Shown here in pieces: positions 40,573-48,575 of a stretch of DNA of 52,523 bases. The DNA lies in NCBI GenBank assembly GCA_028292435.1, contig JAQGMI010000073.1:1-52523 (forward strand), in the 5' to 3' direction. Every line of letters starts with the position of its first letter. Position 1 is the first letter of the stretch. The notes beneath the pieces are model-generated. The model worked only from the letters and a program-made list of their open reading frames with translations, made no database searches and was not told the origin of the DNA. The DNA comes from Betaproteobacteria bacterium (GTDB taxonomy: Bacteria; Pseudomonadota; Gammaproteobacteria; Burkholderiales; SG8-41). A program made the translations under genes and the position numbers.

Positions 40573-41579
40573 CCGTATATCCCTGGCACGAAACGCAGTG
40601 GCGCGAGATATTGCAGCGTAAAGAAGGGCTGCCGCACGCGTTGTTGTTCAAGGGCAGGGAAGGCGTCGGCAAACTCGACTTCGTGCGCAAGCTCGCGCAG
40701 TCGCTTGCGTGCGAGTCTCCGGTCAACCAGGCAGCCTGCGCTGAGTGTCAAAGCTGCCGTTGGTTTGCAACGAACGCGCATCCTGATTACCGCGAACTGC
40801 TGCCGGAAGCGCTGCGCCCTGAATTTGAAACAACGGGCGAGCGCAAACCGAGTCAGCAAATATCGGTCGAAGACGTCAGGAACCTGCACGATTTCATCAA
40901 CCTGACGGCGCATCAGACCGGCGGCAAGACGATCGTGATCTATCCGGCCGAGACACTGAACGTGAATGCCGCCAACGCATTGCTGAAAAGCCTTGAAGAG
41001 CCGCCGGCCAATACGCGCTTCATGCTGGTCGCTCATCGTCCGAGTTATCTCCCGGCGACGATCATCAGCCGCTGCCAGCAAGTCGTCCTGCCTACGCCGC
41101 CGGTCGCAGTCGCCGAGCAATGGCTTCGCGATCAGGGCGCCACTGAACCCGCATTGAGCCTTGCCCAGACCGGCAATGCGCCGCTTGCCGCGCTAGCGCT
41201 CGACGACGGCGAATTCTGGCAACAGCGCAAGGCACTGCTCGGCGGACTTGCTGCGAATGCAGTCGACGCGTTTTCGCTCGCCGAACAAATTCGTGAATAC
41301 CCGATTCCGCGCCTGCTCGGCTGGCTGCAACGCTGGAGCTACGACTTGCTGAGCGCGAAGTCGGTCGGCACGGTCCGCTACAGCCCAGATTACGCGAAAG
41401 CGCTCAGCCAACTCGCTAACCGCTTGCGCGCAATCGACATCGCGCGGTTCCATCGCACGCTCGTACGCCAGCAGCGCAGCGTCCATCATCCACTTAACGC
41501 CCGCCTCTACATTGAGCAATTGCTGTTTTCGTATACAGCGTTGCTGCGCGGCGAAGACCTGACCACCTATGCTCGTTGA
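40563..41579 (+). CDS. holB: DNA polymerase III subunit delta'
   Basis: HolB is part of the clamp loader that places the beta clamp on DNA. The 338-residue product begins with a AAA+-like domain; [16 protein letters not shown] is a P-loop-like segment. The zinc module has Cys in [33 protein letters not shown] and IISRCQ are typical of delta'. It is embedded between tmk and tatD with overlaps on both sides, the usual order. Confidence 0.94.
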   Translation: MPVTVYPWHETQWREILQRKEGLPHALLFKGREGVGKLDFVRKLAQSLACESPVNQAACAECQSCRWFATNAHPDYRELLPEALRPEFETTGERKPSQQISVEDVRNLHDFINLTAHQTGGKTIVIYPAETLNVNAANALLKSLEEPPANTRFMLVAHRPSYLPATIISRCQQVVLPTPPVAVAEQWLRDQGATEPALSLAQTGNAPLAALALDDGEFWQQRKALLGGLAANAVDAFSLAEQIREYPIPRLLGWLQRWSYDLLSAKSVGTVRYSPDYAKALSQLANRLRAIDIARFHRTLVRQQRSVHHPLNARLYIEQLLFSYTALLRGEDLTTYAR

Positions 41580-42339
41580 TTCGCACTGCCATCTCGATTT
41601 TCCGGAAATCGCCGACAACCTGGAATCGGTTTTGGCCCTAATGAAGGAGAACGCGGTTGAGCGCGCGCTGTGCGTATCGGTCACGCTCGAAGATTTCCCG
41701 CGCGTGCGGCGAATTGCCGAAACCTATCCGCACATTCACGGCTCGGTCGGCGTGCATCCCGATTACGAGGCGGTTGCGCCGGTTTCGGTCACGGAACTTA
41801 TAAAGCTTGCGGACAATCCCAGAATCGTGGCTATTGGCGAGACGGGACTCGACTACTACCGGCTTCAAGGCGATCTCGAATGGCAGCGCGAGCGGTTTCG
41901 AACGCATATCCGGGCGGCGCGCGAATGCGGCAAACCGCTCATCATCCATACGCGCTCGGCGGCCGAAGACACATTGCGGATCATGCGTGAAGAGGGCGCG
42001 GACAAGGCGGGCGGCGTCATGCATTGTTTTACCGAGTCGATGGAAATTGCCCAGGGCGCCATGGATCTGGGGTTTTACATCTCGTTTTCGGGCATTGTGA
42101 CGTTCAAGAACGCAAAGGACATCAAGGCCGTGGCGACCCAAGTGCCGCTTGAAAGCATGCTGGTTGAAACGGACAGCCCTTATTTGGCGCCCGTCCCCTA
42201 TCGCGGACGCACCAATCAGCCCGGATATGTGAAGCACGTGGCGGAGGAAATCGGGCGGCTGAAAGGCATTGATTTTGCACAGGTATGCGCCGCCACCACA
42301 GATAATTATCTTCGTCTATTCAGTTCAATAGAAGGATAA
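41569..42339 (+). CDS. TatD-family metal-dependent hydrolase (YcfH-like)
   Basis: A TatD-family deoxyribonuclease-like TIM barrel of 256 residues. Metal ligands are the HxH of [10 protein letters not shown], Glu in AIGETGLDYY, His in IIHTRSA and VMHCFTES, and Asp in VETDSPYLAP. Next to holB this is the YcfH type, whose in vivo substrate is not settled. ATG at 41569 overlaps holB by 11 bases. Confidence 0.93.
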   Translation: MLVDSHCHLDFPEIADNLESVLALMKENAVERALCVSVTLEDFPRVRRIAETYPHIHGSVGVHPDYEAVAPVSVTELIKLADNPRIVAIGETGLDYYRLQGDLEWQRERFRTHIRAARECGKPLIIHTRSAAEDTLRIMREEGADKAGGVMHCFTESMEIAQGAMDLGFYISFSGIVTFKNAKDIKAVATQVPLESMLVETDSPYLAPVPYRGRTNQPGYVKHVAEEIGRLKGIDFAQVCAATTDNYLRLFSSIEG

Positions 42340-42343
42340 GTTA

Positions 42344-42973
42344 ATGTTTAACTATAAATTAATGATAAGCGTCATTTTGGCACTTTTTTGCCAGTTCGCC
42401 GTGGCCGCGAGTTCCTACGAAGAGATGGTTGCGGCAGTCAAGCAGGACAAGCCGGACGTTGTTGCGGGACTAATCAAACGCGGCTTCGACCCGGATACCA
42501 GCGACCAGGAAGGTAATACGCTGCTCATGATCGCCGCCAAGGAAGGCAGCAGCGGCGTCGTGAAGCAGTTGCTGGCAGCTCGGGCCAAAGTCGAGACGCG
42601 CAATGAATTTGGCGAGACGGCGCTCATGATGGCGGCTATCAAGGGAAACGTTGAAATTACGCGCGCTTTGGTCGAACGCGGTGCCTCGGTCAATTTCCCC
42701 GGCTGGACACCGCTTATGTACGCGGCGGTCATGGGCCACGTTGACGCTGCGCGTTTGCTTATTTCATACGGGGCCAAGGTCAATGCGACCGCGGAGAACG
42801 GCGTGACACCGTTGATGATGGCGGCGCGCGAAGGACACACGATGATGGTCAGTTTCCTGCTGGCCAACGGCGCCGATCCCCATTTGAAATCCGACGCCGG
42901 CGGGACTGCGCTCAGTATCGCGAAGGAAAAGAAGCACCCGAATGTAGTTGAGGTTCTTTCGAAGGCTGGGTAG
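42344..42973 (+). CDS. Exported ankyrin-repeat protein
   Basis: The 209-residue product has a signal peptide (KLMISVILALFCQFAVAAS) and about five ankyrin repeats (for example EGNTLLMIAAKEG, FGETALMMAAIKG, GWTPLMYAAVMG, NGVTPLMMAAREG). Such repeats mediate protein binding, here in the periplasm. A gene of this kind after tatD is frequent in Burkholderiales, but its partner is unknown. AAGGA precedes the ATG. It is the last gene of the long plus-strand block. Confidence 0.9.
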   Translation: MFNYKLMISVILALFCQFAVAASSYEEMVAAVKQDKPDVVAGLIKRGFDPDTSDQEGNTLLMIAAKEGSSGVVKQLLAARAKVETRNEFGETALMMAAIKGNVEITRALVERGASVNFPGWTPLMYAAVMGHVDAARLLISYGAKVNATAENGVTPLMMAAREGHTMMVSFLLANGADPHLKSDAGGTALSIAKEKKHPNVVEVLSKAG

Positions 42974-43006
42974 TCGGCGTAGCGCTGATGCCAGCTTGCT
43001 ACTGTT

Positions 43007-43022
43007 ACTTCGTATAATGTAT
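43007..43022 (+). other. loxP-like half site (16-base match)
   Basis: The 16 bases ACTTCGTATAATGTAT equal ten bases of the loxP left arm plus six of its spacer, as I remember loxP. The right arm is not conserved, so it is not a full site. It lies in the AT-rich convergent gap after the ankyrin gene. Confidence 0.3.
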
Positions 43023-43132
43023 ATTATGTAAAATATGATGATACGGGACGAGAGCACGCCTTGAAAGCAGCTCAGCCCATCTGCCCAGACGCACATGTCG
43101 AGCGGATCTGGCGATCTTGCAGCGACGTAACG

Positions 43133-43507
43133 TCAGCCCGCTCGCCGATACAGGATGGCGTCCAGGTCATCCAGATCGAGCGGCTTCGCGAAATGAAAAT
43201 CAAAACCCGCCAACTTTGCACGCTTGCGGTCAGGGGTCAGCGAATAGGCCGTTAAGGCGACGAGCAACGTATTCTTGAAATTGGGATTGCTGCGAAGCTG
43301 TCGAGCCGCCGTGTAACCGTCGGTAATCGGCAAGCCAATGTCGTGGATGATGACATCGGGGTTAGTCTCTTCCGCCAATTTAAGGCCGGTCGCCGTGTCG
43401 TACGCCACGAGCGACTGGTGTCCTCGGAGCCGTATCAAAATCGCCAGCGAGTCGGCGGCATCGTGATTGTCATCGACCACCAGCACTATTTTCTTCTGAG
43501 CCCACAT
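43133..43507 (-). CDS. Single-domain response regulator (CheY-like)
   Basis: A receiver-only protein of 124 residues. The acidic pair is in VLVVDDNHDAADSLA, the phospho-acceptor Asp in VIIHDIGLPITDG, the Thr/Ser switch in LVALTAY, and the Lys in HFAKPLDLDDL. The DNHDAADSL segment is typical of receivers attached to hybrid histidine kinases, but here it stands alone without output domain. No kinase is nearby. It is the last gene of the minus-strand cluster of small proteins, after a 90-base gap with its own promoter. Confidence 0.9.
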   Translation of the reverse strand: MWAQKKIVLVVDDNHDAADSLAILIRLRGHQSLVAYDTATGLKLAEETNPDVIIHDIGLPITDGYTAARQLRSNPNFKNTLLVALTAYSLTPDRKRAKLAGFDFHFAKPLDLDDLDAILYRRAG

Positions 43508-43517
43508 CTCGGCTTAA

Positions 43518-43547
43518 ATTATATGACAACGGCACTTTTTAGCGCAA
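43518..43547 (-). promoter_or_regulatory. Promoter for the response regulator
   Basis: On the minus strand, TATAAT (43523-43518) lies 18 bases after TTGCGC (43547-43542). Transcription would start at about 43511, a few bases before the ATG at 43507, so the leader is very short. Confidence 0.45.
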
Positions 43548-43597
43548 AATCAGCCGACGAAAGTAGAAAACGAATGCGATTGGAAACTTTGTAATTT

Positions 43598-43807
43598 TTA
43601 CAGCGAGGCTGAACGAACCAACCGCGCGAAACCGAACGCACTCAACTGCATCTCCGCCAAGGCGATTTTTTGATCGAGAATTTTTAGACAACGCAAATAG
43701 GCTATGCGTTGGCGATCCGTTGAGTCGTGGCCTTCATCCAGCGCCGTATAAAGCGCGCGGACGCGCCTGAGACTCGAAATAGAGCGCGATATGTCCCAAC
43801 TGGTCAC
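43598..43807 (-). CDS. Small unknown protein, family B copy 2
   Basis: A small helical protein related to the product of 44351-44641. Over an ungapped 59-residue stretch 22 residues agree, including LRRV, QR-x2-Y-x-RCL and AEM. From GTG at 43807 (GGAGG about ten bases upstream) it has 69 residues; a TTG at 43888 would add 27 residues containing a hydrophobic stretch. I know no family for it. It follows family A copy 2 and precedes the response regulator, so it may act in the same pathway. Functional role is unknown. Confidence 0.6.
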   Translation of the reverse strand: MTSWDISRSISSLRRVRALYTALDEGHDSTDRQRIAYLRCLKILDQKIALAEMQLSAFGFARLVRSASL

Positions 43808-43904
43808 GGCGTAAATCCCTCCCCACAGAGTCATTGCCACCGAACCAATCGACTCTATCAGCCTGAGAATGAACTTACTGTAGGACAACGCCTATGTATT
43901 TACG

Positions 43905-44111
43905 TCAGGCAAACAGCGCGAGCAAGCGCCCTTCCTCCGTCAAAACGCTCACGCCGTTAACCACCACCACGATCTGCATTCTTTCGAACTGCTGCAGCAT
44001 CTCGTCCGGACAGGCAGACAAATCACCGTCTCGATGTTTCTTTAGGCAAGCGCGTTCTTTCGCCGTCAACTTATCGAGCATCTCGCTGCAACGCGTCCAT
44101 GAAATCGTCAT
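43905..44111 (-). CDS. Small unknown protein, family A copy 2 (winged-helix-like)
   Basis: A 68-residue protein; 35 of 69 aligned residues match family A copy 1. Conserved features are W-x-RCS, ERACLKK, a CP-x3-L segment and the C-terminal VLTEEGRLLALF. The helix-helix-LT-x-EGR pattern resembles a small winged-helix domain, an inference from pattern only. It has a strong ribosome site (GAGGAGG, about eight bases before the ATG). It lies directly before family B copy 2. Confidence 0.75.
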   Translation of the reverse strand: MTISWTRCSEMLDKLTAKERACLKKHRDGDLSACPDEMLQQFERMQIVVVVNGVSVLTEEGRLLALFA

Positions 44112-44194
44112 CGCCGTAGCCTCCTCTGCTGCTGCTCGACAAGCTTGAAACTATCCTACGCCGCCTGCGGCGACCATGTCCAGAGCGCTTAAAA

Positions 44195-44350
44195 TTAATG
44201 CGGTTGGCATTGGAAGCAACGAACGAATCGCGCTGGATAGCTGGAGTTGCACTTAAAGCAGACCGTTTTTGCTTTAACGCTATGCCTGACATAACCCACA
44301 TTTACCGCAGCGAACGAAGCCACGCAAACAATCGCGCTGGTGTGTGACAA
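44195..44350 (-). CDS. Possible small zinc-ribbon protein (51 residues)
   Basis: A TTG-started frame begins immediately after the stop of the preceding gene (44351). Near the C-terminus it encodes C-x2-C-x11-C-x2-C (CFKCNSSYPARFVRCFQC), a compact zinc-ribbon pattern unlikely to arise by chance. No good ribosome site is seen, and its start may differ. It shares YVRH with the frame joined to the other zinc-ribbon fragment in this cluster. Function unknown. Confidence 0.4.
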   Translation of the reverse strand: MSHTSAIVCVASFAAVNVGYVRHSVKAKTVCFKCNSSYPARFVRCFQCQPH

Positions 44351-44641
44351 TTATCCGTCGAGACTATCGTTCCGGACTGCTAACCAATTAACGTCCAGCA
44401 CACCGGAACGAATCGTATCAACGCATGCGTCCATGCTTGAGTGCATCTCAGCCATGGCGAGTTCTTGATAGAGCGACGCCAGACAACGCATGTAGTAATC
44501 GCGCTGCGATGGACTGGTGGACTCCGCATCACAAAGGCCGTTCATCAAGCCCTTAACACGCCTAAGCAGCGCCACATGTTGAACCCTACGCTCCCCAGCC
44601 GTTAACGGTTTTCCGACCCGTGGCAATGGGCGATGCCGCAC
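44351..44641 (-). CDS. Small unknown protein, family B copy 1 (probably C-terminal part of a frameshifted gene)
   Basis: From the GTG at 44641 the frame gives 96 residues. Residues of the middle part (LLRRVKGL, QRDYYMRCL, ELAMAEM) align without gaps to family B copy 2. The frame stays open upstream of the GTG and encodes ALLACKHCGAWSRVSPTRVVYV, which looks like the second half of a zinc ribbon. The first half lies in another frame at 44688-44819. The likely original product was about 155 residues: zinc ribbon plus B domain. Its own start lacks a ribosome site, which supports this reading. Confidence 0.6.
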   Translation of the reverse strand: MRHRPLPRVGKPLTAGERRVQHVALLRRVKGLMNGLCDAESTSPSQRDYYMRCLASLYQELAMAEMHSSMDACVDTIRSGVLDVNWLAVRNDSLDG

Positions 44642-44687
44642 GTAGACAACCCGGGTGGGCGAGACGCGGGACCACGCGCCGCAGTGC

Positions 44688-44819
44688 TTACAGGCTAAGA
44701 GCGCGCCCTGCCTTGACCCACGCGATCAGCGCCTTGAGGTTCGAAGGAACACGCGGTGGCGCGAAGCGACGCGCGCAATGGTCGCATTCAATTGACGCCG
44801 AGAATGTGATCGACGCCAT
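44688..44819 (-). pseudogene. N-terminal zinc-ribbon fragment, frameshifted from family B copy 1
   Basis: ATG at 44819 opens a 43-residue frame with CDHCARRFAPPRVPSNLKAL and then IAWVKAG before it leaves coding-like sequence and stops. The next CxxC (CKHC) appears at once in the frame of the gene at 44351-44641. Joining the two frames near 44700 needs a one-base deletion or two-base insertion and restores CxxC-about 30 residues-CxxC, a normal zinc-ribbon spacing. This may be a true mutation, a sequencing error or, less likely, programmed frameshifting. Confidence 0.5.
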
Positions 44820-44849
44820 TCTATGATCGAAAGTTAGTAACGGTTGCGT

Positions 44850-45059
44850 TCAACAAAAGAGCGCCAGCAAACGCCCTTCATCCGTCAACACCCTGACGCC
44901 GTCCACCAATGTGAGAATGCCGAGCGCTTCGAATTCAAGCAGCAGCGGCTCGGGACAGTCCGTCGCATTTTCAGCGCGAAGTTTCTTTAAGCATGCGCGT
45001 TCTTCGAGCGATAAGTTTTCGTAGATGGTGCTGCAACGCCCCCACGCAATCGTCGACAT
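44850..45059 (-). CDS. Small unknown protein, family A copy 1 (winged-helix-like)
   Basis: A 69-residue protein, paralogue of the product of 43905-44111 (about half the residues identical). It shows W-x-RCS, EERACLKKLR, CPEPLLLEFEALGIL and VLTDEGRLLALF; the pattern suggests a compact winged helix. AAGG lies before the ATG and an AT-rich stretch (TTATAA) just upstream could serve as -10 box. It is the first gene of the small-protein cluster, 69 bases after the alpha/beta hydrolase on the same strand. Confidence 0.75.
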   Translation of the reverse strand: MSTIAWGRCSTIYENLSLEERACLKKLRAENATDCPEPLLLEFEALGILTLVDGVRVLTDEGRLLALFC

Positions 45060-45128
45060 GGCCGCCTTTTTATAATTTTATTTCGGACACGCGGGGCATT
45101 ATCACACGCCCTGCCGTGGCCGGAATCT

Positions 45129-46280
45129 CTAAACGTTCGCGCCGATCCAGTCAGCAATGTAATCGACGCCGACCTGCCGGTTATCGGCTTGGGCATGATA
45201 GGTGCCGCCGTCTTCCGGCGTCAGGATTTTCAGTGTTTTGCGTTTGGAGCCGACGGCATCAAAGAGCTTATGCGCCGATGCGACGGGCACGACTTTATCT
45301 TCGGAGCCGTGAACAATCAGGAACGGACAGGTGATCTGTTCAGCGACCCCGGCAAGCGAAAACTTCTTCGCCTTCTCGATTGCGGCATCGCCGTCGTCGA
45401 TGTGGCCCATGATCCAGCGAAAGTGGAAAGCCGACTGCGCGGTGTTTTTCGGATCGATTTGCAGCCGCCGCTTGATCTCGCTTTGCCATCCGGCAAGGTC
45501 CCAATGCAATGCGGCGAAAGCAACGCCGGCCGCATAGCGCTTTTCAAGCGCAGCCACACGCGACGAGTAATAGCCGCCGAAACTGTAACCCATGACGGTC
45601 ACCTTTTTAGCGTCGACCTCCGGCCGAGCGGCGACATAATCGTACGCTGCGCTGCCAGCCACCTCGTAGTCATGGCGGGCGTACAGGCCGCGCAGACGCA
45701 GCGATTCGCCCTGTCCCGGTCCGTCGATCGCGAGCGTGTTCCAGCCGCGTGCCGCAAATTCGAGGCCGTTAAAGAGAATGCTCATCTCTTTACAGTTATC
45801 CATGCCGTCAAACACGACGACGGTCGGGGCGCGGCCTTTGGCGCCGGGTGCTTTCATGAAAATCGCCGGCAGCGTCGTATTACCAAACGGCACCTCGACA
45901 AACTCCATGTTCGGATAGCGGCGTTCGAGCCCCGCACGCTGGCATTGGAGCGATTTGAGGCCGACCTCGAGCTTTGCCGGTCCCGGATAGATGAACCGCT
46001 CGCCGGTGAAGTAATACATGCCGGCACGCAGATAATAATTGCCGGCGGTGTGCTGGCGCCCTTCCGCTGCCGCCGTGTCGGCAACTTTCTCGAGCCGGCG
46101 CGCCATTGCACACCATTCTTCCTGCCATGCATCAGGTTCTGCCTGGCGCGATTTCAAACGCTCGCAGACGTCGTCGATTTCACCCAGTGCGACTGCGCCG
46201 TAGGGCGCCATGCCTTTGGTCACGAGTGCTGCGTTCGACCAATTCATATTGCCCGGGAACTGCTCAATCCATGAACCCAT
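45129..46280 (-). CDS. Alpha/beta hydrolase (FrsA/DHPON-hydrolase-like)
   Basis: A 383-residue alpha/beta hydrolase with a long helical N-terminal part (about 1-140), as in the FrsA-like and 2,6-dihydroxypseudooxynicotine hydrolase group. Nucleophile Ser is in MGYSFGGYYSS, acid Asp in VHGSEDKVVP, and His in DGGTYHAQAD. No signal peptide. Members of this group cleave esters or carbon-carbon bonds next to a ketone. It is the last enzyme of the minus-strand catabolic cluster, 24 bases after a Bug gene, suggesting it acts on the same imported substrate or its product. Confidence 0.8.
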   Translation of the reverse strand: MGSWIEQFPGNMNWSNAALVTKGMAPYGAVALGEIDDVCERLKSRQAEPDAWQEEWCAMARRLEKVADTAAAEGRQHTAGNYYLRAGMYYFTGERFIYPGPAKLEVGLKSLQCQRAGLERRYPNMEFVEVPFGNTTLPAIFMKAPGAKGRAPTVVVFDGMDNCKEMSILFNGLEFAARGWNTLAIDGPGQGESLRLRGLYARHDYEVAGSAAYDYVAARPEVDAKKVTVMGYSFGGYYSSRVAALEKRYAAGVAFAALHWDLAGWQSEIKRRLQIDPKNTAQSAFHFRWIMGHIDDGDAAIEKAKKFSLAGVAEQITCPFLIVHGSEDKVVPVASAHKLFDAVGSKRKTLKILTPEDGGTYHAQADNRQVGVDYIADWIGANV

Positions 46281-46304
46281 TACGCGTTCCTTGTATGCGG
46301 TTGC

Positions 46305-47276
46305 TTATTCAATGGTGATGCCGACTTCCTTGATCACCTTCGACCAGGTTGCCATCTCTTTTTTAACGAAGGCGCTGAATTCCTCGGGTGTATTACCGAC
46401 CGGATCCGCGCCGAGCGCGAGAATGCGCTCTTTGACTTCCGGAATCGCGAGTGACTTCGCGATCGCCTGATGCAAACGCGATATGACGGCAGGCGGCGTG
46501 CCGGCCGGCACCATCAGGCCATTCCATTCGATCGCTTCGAACCCGGGCACGCCGGCTTCGGCAATGCTCGGTATATCCGGCAGCGCTGCATTGCGCTTCA
46601 ATGTCGTCACGCCCAGCGGAATGAGCCGGCCACTCTGGAAATGCTGAATCGACGACGGGATGGTCGCCATCAGGATCGCCGTTTCGCCGCTGACGATCGA
46701 AATCACGGCTGGACCGCCGCCTTTATACGGAATGTGGACCATCTTGATGCCGGTCATGTAGCTGAAGCGCTCGGTCGCCAGGTGGTTCGCACTGACATTG
46801 CCGGCAGAACCGTAGTTAAGACTGTTCGGTTTGCTCTTCGCAATTGCGATCAATTGCTTGACCGAGCGTGCCGGCACCGACGGATGCACCGTCAGCACGA
46901 GCGTCACGATCGAAACAAGGCTGACCGGCACCAAGTCCTTTTCGGAATCGAAAGGCATTTTTTTAATCAGGCTCGGGTTCGCGCCGAACGTAAGATTGGG
47001 CACGCCAAGCGTATAGCCGTCAGGCGGTGATTTCGCCGCGGCATCGAGTCCGATCGTCGACGAGCCGCCGGGTCGGTTTTCGACCACGACCTGCTGCCCC
47101 AGCAGTTCCGACATGCGGGGCGCAATAATGCGCATCACCACGTCGGTTGAACCGCCCGGCGCGTAGGGGACAATCACGCGTATTGTTTTCGACGGGTAGG
47201 TCTGGGCGAAAACCGGCGCAGCGAAAACAATAGCGGCCAGCGCGCACGCGAGCTCCTGATGCCTTGGTATCGTCAT
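46305..47276 (-). CDS. Bug/TctC-family tripartite tricarboxylate transporter binding protein
   Basis: Periplasmic Bug-family binding protein, 323 residues, signal peptide ending ...AAPVFAQ, then TYPSKTIRVIVPYAPGGSTD, VVENRPGGSSTIGLDAAAKSPPDGYTL and IKMVHIPYKGGGPA. It lies between the acyl-CoA dehydrogenase and the hydrolase, suggesting it brings in the substrate of this catabolic cluster. Transporter membrane subunits are absent from the window. Confidence 0.92.
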   Translation of the reverse strand: MTIPRHQELACALAAIVFAAPVFAQTYPSKTIRVIVPYAPGGSTDVVMRIIAPRMSELLGQQVVVENRPGGSSTIGLDAAAKSPPDGYTLGVPNLTFGANPSLIKKMPFDSEKDLVPVSLVSIVTLVLTVHPSVPARSVKQLIAIAKSKPNSLNYGSAGNVSANHLATERFSYMTGIKMVHIPYKGGGPAVISIVSGETAILMATIPSSIQHFQSGRLIPLGVTTLKRNAALPDIPSIAEAGVPGFEAIEWNGLMVPAGTPPAVISRLHQAIAKSLAIPEVKERILALGADPVGNTPEEFSAFVKKEMATWSKVIKEVGITIE

Positions 47277-47301
47277 GTTCTCCTCCGGTTGCTTTTAGTT
47301 T

Positions 47302-48501
47302 CTAGTTAAATGCTGAAATGCCGGTCTGCGCGCGTCCCAGCACGAGCGCATGAATATCGCTGGTGCCTTCGAGCGTGTTGACCGTCTCGAGATTCATCAC
47401 ATGACGGATCACGTGAAATTCGTCGGAGATACCGTTGCCGCCGTGCATGTCGCGCGCGACGCGTGCGATGTCGAGCGCCTTGCCGGTCGAGTTCCGTTTC
47501 ATCAGCGAAACCATCTCGGGCGTCGCCCTGCCCTTTTCGCGCAGGCGGCTTACGTGAAGGACTGAAAGCAGGCCGATCGCGATTTCGCTTTGCATGTCGG
47601 CGAGCTTCTTTTGTATCAGCTGATTGGCTGCGAGCGGGCGGCCGAACTGTTTGCGGTCGAGCGAATACTGGCGCGCCGCATGCCAGCAAAATTCGGCCGC
47701 GCCCAGCGCGCCCCAGCAGATGCTGAAGCGCGCATTGTTCAGGCAACCAAACGGGCCTTTGAGTCCGGACACATTCGGCAGCAGATTTTCTTCGGGCACG
47801 AACACCTGATCCATTGCGATTTCGCCGGTCGGCGACGCGCGCACGGAAAATTTTCCTTCGATCTTGCGCGTCGTCAGGCCTTTCATGCCGCGCTCGAGGA
47901 TAAAACCGCGAATCACGCCGCCATCATCCTTGGCCCACACGATCATGATGTCGGCGATCGGCGCATGAGTGATCCACAATTTCGTGCCGCTTATTGCATA
48001 GCCGCCGTCGACTTTGCGCGCACGCGTCGTCATGCTGCCGGGGTCCGAGCCGTGATCGGGTTCGGTCAAACCGAAACAGCCGAGCAATTCGCCGGTTGCC
48101 ATCTTCGGCAGATATTTTTCACGCTGCGCTTCACTGCCGTAAGCATAAATCGGCGTCATCGCGAGCCCGCTTTGCACCGAGCACGCAGAGCGGTACGCGG
48201 TATCGACGCGTTCGAGTTCGCGCATGATCAGACCGTAAGCGACGTAGCCAATGCCCGCACAGCCATATCCCTCAAGTGTCGAACCGAGAAAACCGAGCGC
48301 GCCCATTTCGCGCATGATTTCAACGTCGAACGTTTCATTGCGATTCGCCTGCACGATGCGCGGCATCAGCTTTTCCTGCGCATAAGCACGTGCCGTGTCG
48401 CGCACGAGCCGCTCTTCGTCGGTCAATTCCTGTTCGATCAGCAGCGGGTCCTGCCAGTCGAAGCTGCCGCCGGTCAGTGTTACGGTTGAATTTTCTGCCA
48501 T
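47302..48501 (-). CDS. Glutaryl-CoA dehydrogenase-like acyl-CoA dehydrogenase
   Basis: A FAD enzyme of about 399 residues. [22 protein letters not shown] at the start, [33 protein letters not shown] and the end [19 protein letters not shown] closely follow glutaryl-CoA dehydrogenases, which oxidise and decarboxylate glutaryl-CoA to crotonyl-CoA. The catalytic Glu is in TLEGTSD. A related dicarboxylyl-CoA substrate is possible. ATG at 48501 has GGGA upstream; another ATG lies at 48513. It follows a terminator-like hairpin after the thiolase, so its expression may be uncoupled from the upstream genes. Confidence 0.87.
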   Translation of the reverse strand: MAENSTVTLTGGSFDWQDPLLIEQELTDEERLVRDTARAYAQEKLMPRIVQANRNETFDVEIMREMGALGFLGSTLEGYGCAGIGYVAYGLIMRELERVDTAYRSACSVQSGLAMTPIYAYGSEAQREKYLPKMATGELLGCFGLTEPDHGSDPGSMTTRARKVDGGYAISGTKLWITHAPIADIMIVWAKDDGGVIRGFILERGMKGLTTRKIEGKFSVRASPTGEIAMDQVFVPEENLLPNVSGLKGPFGCLNNARFSICWGALGAAEFCWHAARQYSLDRKQFGRPLAANQLIQKKLADMQSEIAIGLLSVLHVSRLREKGRATPEMVSLMKRNSTGKALDIARVARDMHGGNGISDEFHVIRHVMNLETVNTLEGTSDIHALVLGRAQTGISAFN

Positions 48502-48522
48502 GGTGTATCCCATCCGGAAATT

Positions 48523-48553
48523 AAAAAGGCCGGCAGCGACTGCGCTACCGGCC
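48523..48553 (-). terminator. Rho-independent terminator after the thiolase gene
   Basis: On the minus strand a GGCCGG/CCGGCC stem extended by AGCG/CGCT past one C-A mismatch (48528-48553, loop of four) is followed by five T (48527-48523). It lies between the thiolase stop and the dehydrogenase start. Confidence 0.75.
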
Positions 48554-48575
48554 CGTGGCTAAGCTTCGAAGCCGA

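Larger units (their letters stand above)
43598..45059 (-). repeat. Tandem duplication of a two-gene A-B module
   Basis: Module 1 (A 44850-45059, B 44351-44819 with frameshift) and module 2 (A 43905-44111, B 43598-43807) lie in the same order on the same strand. Protein identity is about 51% for A and 37% for B by hand count, so the duplication is old. Confidence 0.75.

Noticed and set aside
44071..44301. 76-residue minus-strand frame overlapping family A copy 2
   Set aside because: Low-complexity Arg/Ser run, overlaps the ribosome site and start of the better supported A copy 2, and competes with the zinc-ribbon frame.
44620..44826. 68-residue plus-strand frame
   Set aside because: Mirror of the zinc-ribbon region on the minus strand; no start signals.
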